From NCBI GenBank assembly GCA_003184365.1, contig NKYR01000041.1:240156-304155 (forward strand): 64,000 bases of DNA, written 5' to 3'. This document shows, in pieces, positions 55,186-64,000 of this stretch. The notes beneath the pieces are model-generated. The model saw nothing but the letters and a program-made list of their open reading frames with translations. It had not been told where the DNA came from and did not search any database. The number at the start of each line of letters is the position of its first letter. The stretch's first letter is position 1. A program made the position numbers and the translations under genes. This stretch comes from Evernia prunastri. Taxonomy: Eukaryota; Ascomycota; Lecanoromycetes; Lecanorales; Parmeliaceae.

Positions 55186-56688
55186 ATGCAGGGAAGCTAT
55201 ATCACTCCAGTCCCTATGGTCTCCCAACCCCAGCCTTTAGATCGCCCACTCGTCCATCGTCCCGGCTCCGTCTCTTCTAGAAGCACCAACACGCGCCGCC
55301 ATCGCACGACGCGCTCGCATACCGGAGGTGTCTCATACAGACCACAGAATGAATTTCCAAATTTCGCACAGACAGGAGACGTCGAGATCATCATTAATGC
55401 CGATGGTCAGGAGAAAAGATATATGCTACACAGACTGATACTCGCGCAATGCTCTGGGTTCTTCGAAACTGGGACGAGCGAGGAGTGGTCAAAAGCGCAG
55501 GCTCGAGGGCAGACTTCTGGTCATGGGCCCAGCAACACGCTGGGGAGGATCAGTGAAGATAACGTAGCTAGAAGATCCGCGTTGCCCGGAGGAGATCGTC
55601 TTCAGTGGAGATACGAGCTGGACTGGGGAAAAAAGGACGACGAGGTGCCTATGCTGGTCCAGAAGCAACCTCAATCTACACTCTTTGGCGGAGAAGTCAA
55701 CCAGCCTCCTCCTGTCCCACACAAGCCCCCGCCTCCCGCCTACGGATTCCTCCGTTCCATGTCCAATTTCTCCGCTTTGCAATCGGCCTCCCATATCTCC
55801 AAAGCCAACCCCCACACCCTGGACAGCGACACCGTACGCGACTACGACAACCTCTTTCGCATCTTCTACAACTACCCTCCTGCCCTCGACGCGGTCAATA
55901 TCGCTGAATCATACATCCAGTGCAAAAGCCTCCTCACTCTCGCAGATATGTACGACGCGCTAGAGGTCGTCGGGCCTCGTATAGATCACCACTTGCTACA
56001 GTTCCAAGGCCGATTATGGAAACAGATCGCCAAGTATCCGCCTAGCTACCTCAAACTTGGATACCTGGCGCGCTCCAAAGTCATCTTCGCGGAAGCACTC
56101 GTGCATGTGGTTGGCCAGTGGCCATCGGGATCCAGCCAGCTCAAACATACAATTCCGCCGGATGTGCTGGAAGTGATAGAAGACAAGGTCGACGAGCTGC
56201 AGGAAAGGAAGATGAAAACCGAAGCGCGGCTTTTCCGCCTCACACTGACAACGCCAAAGGGAGAGCGCGTGACGCCTTCGAATGCTTACATGGACTGGCT
56301 TGCTCTGTCGCTGTTTCGACAATGGTTGGCCGAAAACACTACGCCGCCTCCACCACCCATACCTAAGACACCCGAAGCGCAGCAGCGAACCGGGTACTCT
56401 CAGCCACCGCCGCTCAGCTCCGGGAGCTTATTCCGCTTGCTTGGTACGGGTGGATCCAGCTACCTCCCTCGGGACGAGATGAAGCGGTTCGTCAAGTTGA
56501 GGCCGGATGATCACCAAAGGGACACGCTGAAGAAGTTCGAGAAGAAGATGGATGAGATCAAAGCGATGGCGCGGGAGATTGTCAAGCCCCTGATGAAGAA
56601 TTTCCTCGAGTTAGATGTGGGAAGGGACGGAGGGGGGCTGGGATATCTGACCTGTACGCGGGTTGACGAAGACGATTTCCCATTCTAG
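55186..56688 (+). CDS. BTB/POZ-domain protein of unknown role
   Basis: A single-exon frame of 500 residues. An Arg/Ser-rich N-terminus (about 1-60) is followed by the first half of a BTB fold: GDVEIIINADGQEKRYMLHRLILAQCSGFFETG (short pieces DVEIIINA, KRYMLHR, ILAQCSGFFE). The fold is then split by a 130-residue polar, Pro-rich insert. BTB-like helices resume at LFRIFYNYPPALDAVNIAESY and SLLTLADMYDALEVV. The C-terminal part (about 260-500) is helical, with KVDELQERKMKTEARLFRL and a conserved-looking DDHQRDTLKKFEKKMDEIK. BTB proteins often bind cullin-3 or form dimers, but no partner is evident here. Fungal proteins of this layout are common and uncharacterised. The start could lie slightly upstream if a leader exon exists. 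Confidence 0.85.
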   Translation: MQGSYITPVPMVSQPQPLDRPLVHRPGSVSSRSTNTRRHRTTRSHTGGVSYRPQNEFPNFAQTGDVEIIINADGQEKRYMLHRLILAQCSGFFETGTSEEWSKAQARGQTSGHGPSNTLGRISEDNVARRSALPGGDRLQWRYELDWGKKDDEVPMLVQKQPQSTLFGGEVNQPPPVPHKPPPPAYGFLRSMSNFSALQSASHISKANPHTLDSDTVRDYDNLFRIFYNYPPALDAVNIAESYIQCKSLLTLADMYDALEVVGPRIDHHLLQFQGRLWKQIAKYPPSYLKLGYLARSKVIFAEALVHVVGQWPSGSSQLKHTIPPDVLEVIEDKVDELQERKMKTEARLFRLTLTTPKGERVTPSNAYMDWLALSLFRQWLAENTTPPPPPIPKTPEAQQRTGYSQPPPLSSGSLFRLLGTGGSSYLPRDEMKRFVKLRPDDHQRDTLKKFEKKMDEIKAMAREIVKPLMKNFLELDVGRDGGGLGYLTCTRVDEDDFPF

Positions 56689-57580
56689 AATGATTGGCAC
56701 GACATAATGGCGTTTTTAGCTGGCGCATTTGAGCGTTCAATGTTGGATATACCCGAGTTCTCAAGGCATCTTTAAATTCGAGTTTGAGCCATTATCGATC
56801 CTTGTCTAATCTCTGCATCAGTTGAGGCGTATAAAGATACATAATATACCACAACATCCACCTTTCAATCGCCCATCAAGCCTCCCCTTCAGCCCACACT
56901 CCCCTCTCCCTCTACTTCTTCTAAAACAGCCCTGCTGATATGTCTCCTCAGGTCTTACGTTCGAAGAACAGCAACCAGCCACTCGAACCCTTATCTCCTA
57001 CACCGACAGCAACTTGAGGTCTTCCTAGCGAACGCAGCGGAACAAGCTGCAATCTCAAAAGACTCGGCGCCTGAGCGGGCTGGAAAATACGAGTGGCTAG
57101 GTCTGACTGGGGGGCGGAAATCTTTCTAGCCTCGCTAATGCAAAGCCTCCTGCTGCAAGTGATCCAAAAGTAGCCATTAGCATTTCGTCGAACGGTTGAT
57201 ATAGAGCCAATTAGGGACATTTCAGTGACATGTCCGTAAGGAAAAGCTTCGATCGACTTCTCACATCTCCGTTACGGCAGGCCCCAGCACGAAAGAGGTT
57301 GGTCATTAGTCAGTCCTCTGTGGCCCCTTCGAGCTCGCTGTTATTAACGAGCATGGTATGTATCAAGCAAGTGCTACAAGGGGATGCACGGTTGTCTGTT
57401 GACGTCGATCTAAAGGCCTGGTGAGGTATGTCTCGTTATCTGCAGCACAATCCTTGTGTTATCTTTATACCGAGGACACATATGCAGCACACGGGCATTC
57501 TCCGATAGAGATCAGGGTACCAAAGCCTCTGCTAGGTAAAACGATACTTGTGTGGCTAGCCCTACAATGGCGCATTGTGA
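56689..57580. other. Convergent intergenic region
   Basis: About 890 bases between the 3' ends of the BTB and M35-like genes. Short frames at 56948-57220 and 57230-57609 have no family features. I see no gene or repeat. Confidence 0.5.
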
Positions 57581-58617
57581 TCAGTCTACCTTTGCCGCTG
57601 AAGAATTAGACGGGTAATCAACAAGGTTAGTCGAGTCTGAACCATCATCACTTGGATCACTTGGACCTGGGAGTGTGATGTTTGCCAACAGTTCCCGTCC
57701 AGTGTCGGAGAGGTCAGGAAAATCGCTACAATGACCGTACAGACCTTGAACACCTCGTGTCAATTCGTAATTCACCAGCGGTCTGTCAAAGTAATGATGT
57801 GCTTACTAGCGACATAATAGAGGTAATTATTGGCATTTGATAGTGAGGCCCGTGCGCTTAGCCTGGCGCACTTGTTGATATCATCCACGTCCACCGTCTT
57901 GCCCTTGCCCGCATTGATGTAATAGTGCGCTATCTCCTCCAGCAGGACCCATATTTGAAAGTGCGACATTTTCGCACCGCTGCCTAGGAATCTGTTGACG
58001 GAGTGGTTCACAGCTATGCAGTTGTTGGGAGGGGGTAAGGCCGGCAGTCTTATGGTGAAGAAACTCGGACATACAACAATATACGGACTGCCACCTGGGT
58101 AGTCCATGACGATCCCCGGATTGTCGGCGCAGACGTTATCATAGTCGTCGATGGTGTGATCGCTGTTGATAGCTTGGCCGGGCCCTGTTGCACAGAAAAA
58201 GATGGGAGAGCCAGAAGAGGGTTGGCCGATTCCAAGGCCGGAAGCATCCGGCTCGTAGATGGAAGAACCGATTGAGATGTTGGTCAGTAGCCTTGTGACG
58301 TAGGTAGCAGTGGAAGCGTAGGTGAAGAAAGTCTTGAATGTGGCGCTCGGGGTGTGCTGACTGACGATGGCGTCTTGGATCGCCGGTTTTAGAGCACTGT
58401 AGAGGACGTTCAAAAGCCTAGTAATTGTTTCTGACTCTTGCTTGCCACAGTTGACGATTGAGTATCTACCGCTTCTGACAACACTCCAGCTTGATGGCTC
58501 TTCTGGTGCAGGTAATGGCCATACTAAGGAAGTGCCTTGTCTTTTTGAATTAGGGACAGCGTGTATTTGGTATAGTAAGGACAGAAAGCCAAAATGTTTG
58601 AAAGTCTTCGCTTTCAT
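57581..58617 (-). CDS. Secreted M35-like metallopeptidase-fold protein with altered HExxH
   Basis: Exons 58617-57807 and 57744-57581, with a 62-nt intron, give 324 residues. The start at 58617 was chosen because it opens a signal-peptide-like stretch (MKAKTFKHFGFLSLLYQIHA); an upstream ATG at 58662 would precede it. The layout resembles fungal aspzincin/M35-like secreted proteins: SIVNCGKQESETI early, paired Cys, VVCPSFFTI, then WVLLEEIAHYY. In active members this last segment holds HExxH; here the first His is Glu (E227), so it reads EEIAH. The family's late LSNANNYLYYVASLYGHC, formed across the splice, is present. Loss of a zinc ligand suggests an inactive relative, perhaps a binding protein, unless the metal site differs. 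The family call is moderate. Confidence 0.75.
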
Positions 58618-59142
58618 CTGAGCAGAGTGGAGCAATTTTAGATTGATTGTACAGGGAGGCACAAAACAACAATAACGCGAAGTACAACGATAACCAAAGA
58701 AATGTCACCTTGCGGGTATTCGACGGTTCTAGAATGGCGGGCTTCTGTGCGGGTAATTTCAAGAGTAGTCGGTCGATTCAAACGTTCCACCGCATCCAAG
58801 TGCGCCCATGATGAGCTATGCGGACATAGTCGGAGTCATCATCGCTGTTGTCTCTCGACTCGGCATGATTGGCACATCAAAGCAACCATGCTCCATTCTA
58901 CCCATACGAATGCCACTACCACCTCGTACACGTGTCAAAAGGGATGTACAACCATCAGTACCCTTGAATAAAGAATAGTCGAAGATTTCTCCACGCTATA
59001 AAAAGAAAAGGAAAATTATCGCTCACGCTCTTCGACTTCCTCCTCCCCTGTAGCCAGGCTTGATTCCGTAATAGCAACCCCTTGAAATAATATGTGGATA
59101 TAAACCTCTTTCCTTAATCGTCATGGAGTAGTTTCTCCCTAT
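58618..59142. other. Intergenic region between two minus-strand genes
   Basis: About 525 bases: promoter of the M35-like gene and 3' end of the zinc-finger gene. No gene is seen. Confidence 0.5.
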
Positions 59143-61422
59143 CTATGTGTTATCCTGCTCCTCTTGCTTGACACCCGCCAACGTGTCTCCCCCAAAGCGA
59201 CCTTTATGGCCGCTGCTTTCGTCTTCGCTGATGCAATCAAGGCCAGCGTCATTGCAGCGCTGACAAGGACGTCGACGGTCACATCCTTTCAAGCGCTTTC
59301 TACAGGGCTGGCATCTTGGCTTATTTAAGAGATTATCCTCTTCTACATAACGGGATTTGCCCAGGTTTTCAATGGATGCCTTTGGAGCTACCTTTCGGTT
59401 TAATTTGGCATAATCTAGATTTCTTTTAGCGAACCTTCAGAGTGGAATGGAAGAGACAGCTTACGCAGACCACAGGCGTTACAGAGAGTTCGAGGACCGT
59501 CTGGACCATGTCGCCATTGTGGTGTGCTACCACTGTTACAACTATAACATCGCCCTTCGGGAGCAGCTCTGCCACCGCGATGCTCTTTTTTCGAGTCCGA
59601 AGAGACTCCCGGGTGATACTGGTCTTCTTCAAGAGTCAGCTGATCGGCACTCTGAACTCGGCTCTCCGACATTGCCCTCAGTGGAGTGACATCAGCATCG
59701 AAGGGAACTTCTTCCTGTTTCTTCTCAATTGGAGGCTCAAGGCCAAGGTGTTGACTGCTCGGTTCAAGCGACGAGCGATCCGTGCTAGTTGAGCCTTCTT
59801 CCGTGTCCTCTTCCACATTTAGTGGCAATGCCATCAATGCAATTTCCTCCATATGTCGCGCAACATGCTTGACGAATCCGCGCCGAGACTTGCCAACCAC
59901 TATACGACAGAGTGGGCACTCATCATCTTCAATTCTTGTTGCTTCCGTTCTACGAGCCATGTCTTTTGCGACTTGTAAGTTGGGCGCAGAGAAGGAAATT
60001 CGATGCTTTCCTAGAAGATGTTCCTCCCAACCAGATGTATCAGAAAATTCTTGAAGACATTCTGGACAAGTCCACGATCGCGTGGTGCGATGCTTCGAAA
60101 ACTCGTGCTGGGCCCATGCGGTTCGAGTAGGGAATTGCGCTAGCTCGTCGATGCAATCAGAGAACGTACAGATGTACGGCTGCAGATCCGAGAATATGTG
60201 TATCCTAGAAGCAGGTCACTGTCTAGTCACAGGAAATTGGGTTGTCGACGTCAAAACACTTACTTCCAGTCAATTCGGTTTTTGATAGTTGAGAGCATGG
60301 ATTTACATAGGAAACATTGGAAAGGTTTATTCTCATGCACCTCTGCAGGTGTTGCTGGGACGCGAAAGGAGTTGCGCTCTTCTTCCGCATTGCTCGACAA
60401 AAACGACGTGTGTGATGGAGCATACTGGACACTCGTACCAATCCCCGAGTCATGGAATGCTGAATATGGTCGAAATACTGACTTGGCAACAGCCATTTCA
60501 TCATGATCATCGACCGAAGCCTCCATCTTCCGCACGCCAACATGCCTTTGCCAGTTGGCTTCTCCTAGTCGCTCGACTAATTGATTCTGCGCTCGTCTAT
60601 ATTTCTCTCGAACCAAGGAGATGTACATGGCCGCTGGACCGGAGGCAAAGAAGGGTACGTCTGGGGGGCATAAGACTTGAAGCCTGGCATTCTCCGCATG
60701 TATCAAGTTCTGCTCTAGTGTAGGACCAAGCTGCTTAAGCCAACCAGTGTAGAGCCCAAGCTCTTCTAAAACATCGCCTGTGTCACCATCCTTCGAGATA
60801 TCGTCCTGATCGGTAGCAGACCATTCGTTCTCAATTCTAGCGTTTCCTACTCTTCCAATATCTTCGTTGGATGTGATTGCTCTCGTTTGTTCAATAAGAT
60901 ACTTCATCTCTTGTGGAGGCTTTAGAGAGGAAGAGGATTCGAGTACGGACGTAGATGACGGCCAGACTTCTGTAGTAAAGCGGTCAGCGTCTCCACGTCG
61001 TTGGGCAACATCTATTAAACCTTACCGCGCAGGAGTAGGCTTCCAATATGCCCGAGCAGCTCCAAAACATTGTTTCGGACTTCATCAGAGTACTCCAAGG
61101 CTCTATCAAGTTTGCCATCTCGAAACGCCTGCCCCCACAAATACAATTTTCCCAATTCTTCTTTTGACTTAGAAATACCATCTCCATTTGATGCATTATA
61201 TTGTTCTTGCCGACATATTTGTCGGAGAACACGTAGACAGAGCGAGTAGAGACGGGTAGCGACACCGTGGTCGTGCTCGCAGTTGGCCAAGCCTCCTTCG
61301 GGACCTGGGAATGTGTAGGAGGAATCATTCAGCCATTCGAGCGTCCGGTTCTTATGACTATCGGCGCCGCTTAGCGCTGTGAGTGCATGATCCATGATGG
61401 AGTCCTCAGCATTGTCGGTCAC
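59143..61422 (-). CDS. Protein with C2H2-like, GATA and Zn2Cys6 fingers
   Basis: Exons 61422-61026, 60969-60264, 60204-59465 and 59414-59143 give 704 residues. The N-terminal 370 residues follow a common fungal layout: RLYSLCLRVLRQIC, then LGKLYLWGQAFRDGKLD and VRNNVLELLGHIG, a helical region, and YRRAQNQLVERLGEAN. C2H2-like elements come next: FQCFLCKSMLSTIKNRIDWK, YICTFSDC, WTCPECLQEF with a following GWEEHLLGKH, and CPLCRIVV with VKHVARHMEEIALMALP. A GATA finger has C587, C590, C609, C612 (CX2CX18CX2C, the white-collar-like spacing) and ACGLHYAKLNRK restored by the last splice. Last is a Zn2Cys6 cluster, C649, C652, C659, C665, C668, C675 (CX2CX6CX5CX2CX6C). The combination suggests a DNA-binding regulator. 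Its start is divergent from the DUF7580-type gene, 325 bases away. Confidence 0.88.
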
Positions 61423-61747
61423 AGTATGTATAAAAAGCAGGATCCATGAACCACTGCTGTACAGCTAATTCAGTGGGACTCGGAGGAAGCTCTGTGTAGA
61501 GGGAAGCACCCAGGCTTTGAGCTTGTATACCCTGCATGGCAGCCTCGTAGCCTCGTCGCCGATGATAGGCTAGGGGGACACAGGCGGTAGGTAGGCTGTG
61601 AGAGGGCTCACTTCGACGCTCCTCTGCACCCTCAGATCAAAGTCTCCGACTTCAAATTTGATCCTCAAGAGTATTGTCTCTCCTTCTCGAGCTTGTCATT
61701 TGGCCAACGATTGAAGTAGTTCTGTCTTTGTCTCGCTTCTATTCGCG
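61423..61747. promoter_or_regulatory. Short divergent promoter (zinc-finger gene / DUF7580-type gene)
   Basis: The 325 bases between two outward-facing starts carry both promoters. I see several GATA-core sequences (for example near 61562), which a GATA factor could bind; such cores are frequent by chance. Confidence 0.55.
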
Positions 61748-63648
61748 ATGTCCGGGATCGAGGTCGCCGGCTTGGCGCTGGCCATTCTTCCGCTCGTCGT
61801 CTCCACTGCCAAACGCTACGATAGTGCTTTGAGCCCATATCTTCGATATAGGCGATTTGCGAAAGAAGCCAAACTTTACTCCAAGGGACTGGAAATTCAA
61901 AGGACTATCTTTCGAAATGAGTGTCGCAATCTGTTGGAAAGAGTCATTGACCACGATACTGCTTCCGGCATGCTCAATTTGCTCTCACAAGAGCCCTGGT
62001 CAGACGCTCACCTAGACGCTCAACTTGTGCAGCAACTCGGTGAATCATGGAAGGCGTGTGTTGCAATTATCGAATTGATCGAGGGCCAACTTTCAGAGGT
62101 AGAGGTGGAGAATCAAGGGTTCGGCGCCATCGTAGATCAAGAACTGATTGAAAATCAGGTACTTATTGCTTTGAGCAGAAGGGGAGCAGCCTTTGAAAGC
62201 CTTTTTGCTGACTCGCAGTATCCAGGCGACCCCAAAGCCTATGAAATCGAAAGACTGGAGGCATAATGTGGGCAAAAAGTTGTGCTTTAGCTTCTCCAAA
62301 TCGCGACTGGATCGAAACATTGCTGCGCTGCGCTCTTACAACGATGACCTCAGAACACTGTTCAGTCAGACGCAGCAGCTGAGCCCCACGAAGGCTCGTG
62401 ACCTATCGAAGCCCTCCAAAAAGACACGTGACGACATTCGAAAGTACCAGATCATCGGGGAAGCCTCCCGACAGCTCTACGAAGCTCTTAGTACAGCCTG
62501 CAACAAGCACACAGAGCATTTCGCTCACTTTCGTGTTGAAGTCGAGCAAGTACAGTGGAATGGAGACTCTGCGCCACAAGTCAAATTCAATCTGGCCTTT
62601 ACACACATGACACCGGCAGGCGCTACGGGCCTAGGCCAGCCAGTATGGTTTGTGATAGACTCCACCATCAATGAGCAAACGGCCACACTTTGTCGCGATC
62701 AACTTGCTGGTCTCGGTAGACTGGAAAACACTTTGAAACGACAACTCGAGCCTGCCGCGATTCAGCCCACCAAGAAGATTAAAAAGAGTGTGAGATTCCA
62801 AACATGCGTTCCAGCACCAAGCCTGGGACTTACATCCACAATAATGGCCTCAGATGCCTTCTTATCCGAGAATTGTATGAAAAGAGATCTCTGCGACGAC
62901 CTTCGTCGGTGTTTCCGCGAACCTCGAAAAGCGAATGTCTGCGTTGGGGTCCTCGAGAACACAGATCGGTGCAAACATTACGTGTATGTTGTATCCTCCA
63001 CCACTCACGTTGCACTGTCAATCAAATCAGGCCATCTCGCTGAGACAACTTATCAGATCGAAATCAAAGGCTAGACTTATCGGCGGTATTCCGGTCCATG
63101 AGCGGCTAGGTCTTGCCAGGAAATTAGCCGTTGCAGTCCTACAATATCATGCCACACCGTGGCTTCGGCTGTCCTGGCGGAGTGAGGACATTCTTTTCTT
63201 TGCCGTCGATGAGAAGACTCGGTCGCAAGAGATGCCCGATCTCTCCGCACCACATCTGACTGCGAAAGTCAAAAGGCCCGAGGGACAGCTTTCAGTTGTT
63301 CCATCGCCCTCTCCTCCTATAGCTCGTAACCAAATTCTGTTCAGTCTTGGCGTTGTACTTCTCGAAATAGCATACGCTGCAAGCCTTGAGAGCTTGCAGC
63401 AACCTAGCGATCTGACAAACGGCCAAGAAGATCATTACACTGAATTTTTTACTGCGAGACGACTGGCGAAGTGCAAACAATCGGTCATGGGCATCAGATA
63501 CCATAATATTGTAGAACAGCTCGTGGAATGCGTGTTTCCGTGCGACGATCTGGAGAACGATCGATTGCAAGCTGCTTTCCACAGGGATATCATCAACCCT
63601 CTAGCAGAGCTAGAAGAGGGTTTGCGAGAGATTCACCTCGCTGAATGA
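61748..63648 (+). CDS. DUF7580-type fungal protein with HeLo-like N-terminus
   Basis: Exons 61748-62158, 62238-62981 and 63031-63648, with introns of 79 and 49 nt, give 590 residues. The N-terminus, MSGIEVAGLALAILPLVVS, followed by a helical bundle, is typical of a large fungal family linked to HeLo-like and incompatibility-type proteins. The middle has DDIRKYQIIGEASRQLYEALS and HFRVEVEQVQW. The C-terminal half looks like a degenerate kinase-like DUF7580 domain: SLRQLIRSKSKARL, LARKLAVAVLQYHATPWL, then ILFSLGVVLLEIAYA. No kinase catalytic residues are seen. The intron 1 acceptor (AAAG at 62234-62237) was picked for frame; a nearby CGCAG is not in phase, so this junction is less sure. The role is unknown; self/non-self sensing is inference from relatives. 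Confidence 0.85.
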
Positions 63649-64000
63649 GATTCTCGCATTTTTATCGCAGTCATGTTTTTATTTGGGCATTTCATAGAGC
63701 TCCGAGAACACACAGGTGAACACTCGCCTTCTGCAAGCTATTTCACTAGCAGTTGCCTCGCTCTGGATGGCGTTCTGACTTTGGAGGTCAAAGCGAGGAG
63801 TGTTGGTAAATATCTAGGTACTGCAGTTACTGCTATGAGACCAATCACTAGTTTTGTATTCCTATGTGATGTCTGTAATGTCTAAAGAAGAAGGATTCTA
63901 TGATTTGATTGATTGATTATGTCATACTACCCTGAAGTTAGTCCCTTAGTGGGCCAACTATGCGAGATTACATAATCCATCTACCAGCCAATCCAGCCAA
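63649..64000. other. 3' flank to the window end
   Basis: About 350 bases after the DUF7580-type gene. A short frame (63673-63885) has no features. AT-rich sequence with GATTGATT repeats lies near 63905-63918. Confidence 0.5.

Overview
The window is nuclear DNA of a filamentous ascomycete (Pezizomycotina). Short GT-AG introns of about 45-120 nt with CTAAC/GCTGAC branch sites interrupt most genes. The gene set is typical of moulds: UDP-galactopyranose mutase, PDR-type ABC transporter, GH72 glucanosyltransferase, fungal mannanases, a DUF6594 protein, a Zn2Cys6 cluster and a DUF7580-type protein. A Dothideomycete is my best guess, but the sequence alone does not prove it. I found no rRNA, no complete tRNA, no CRISPR and no intact transposon.

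Layout. 0-10 kb: 3' part of UDP-galactopyranose mutase, a long disordered minus-strand protein with a CDC26-like N-terminus, a PDK1/Pkh-type kinase and a metallo-beta-lactamase-fold lactonase-like enzyme. 10-20 kb: a full-length PDR ABC transporter, a gene with two retropepsin-like domains, and a DUF6594 membrane protein. 20-28 kb: mostly gene-poor, with a low-complexity repeat belt (20.2-22.9 kb), one unknown two-exon gene and a 3 kb gene-free stretch. 27.7-36 kb: an unknown protein built partly from duplicated exons, an Sds3-like HDAC-complex subunit, the GPI-anchor subunit PIG-H/Gpi15, and an RS-domain/Hub1 fusion. 36-47 kb: a Mak32-like PfkB protein, a PRPP synthetase split into 20 exons, a CmcJ/AsaB-type oxidoreductase-like protein and a membrane glycosyltransferase. 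47-55 kb: a carbohydrate-active group of GH72 glucanosyltransferase, GH5_7 mannanase and GH26 mannanase. 55-64 kb: a BTB protein, a secreted M35-like protein whose HExxH motif reads EExxH, and a divergent pair: a protein joining C2H2-like, GATA and Zn2Cys6 fingers, and a DUF7580-type protein.

The genes point to cell-wall and surface biology (galactofuranose supply, GPI anchoring, wall glucan remodelling, mannan breakdown), signalling to wall integrity and growth (PDK1), chromatin and splicing (Sds3, Hub1) and nucleotide supply (PRPP synthetase). The most unusual items are the triple-class zinc-finger protein and its divergent DUF7580 neighbour, the double-retropepsin gene, the microexon-rich PRPP synthetase, and the exon-duplication array at 28.0-28.5 kb.

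Exon models were assembled by eye from reading frame, splice consensus and protein-family fit. No search or transcript data were available.
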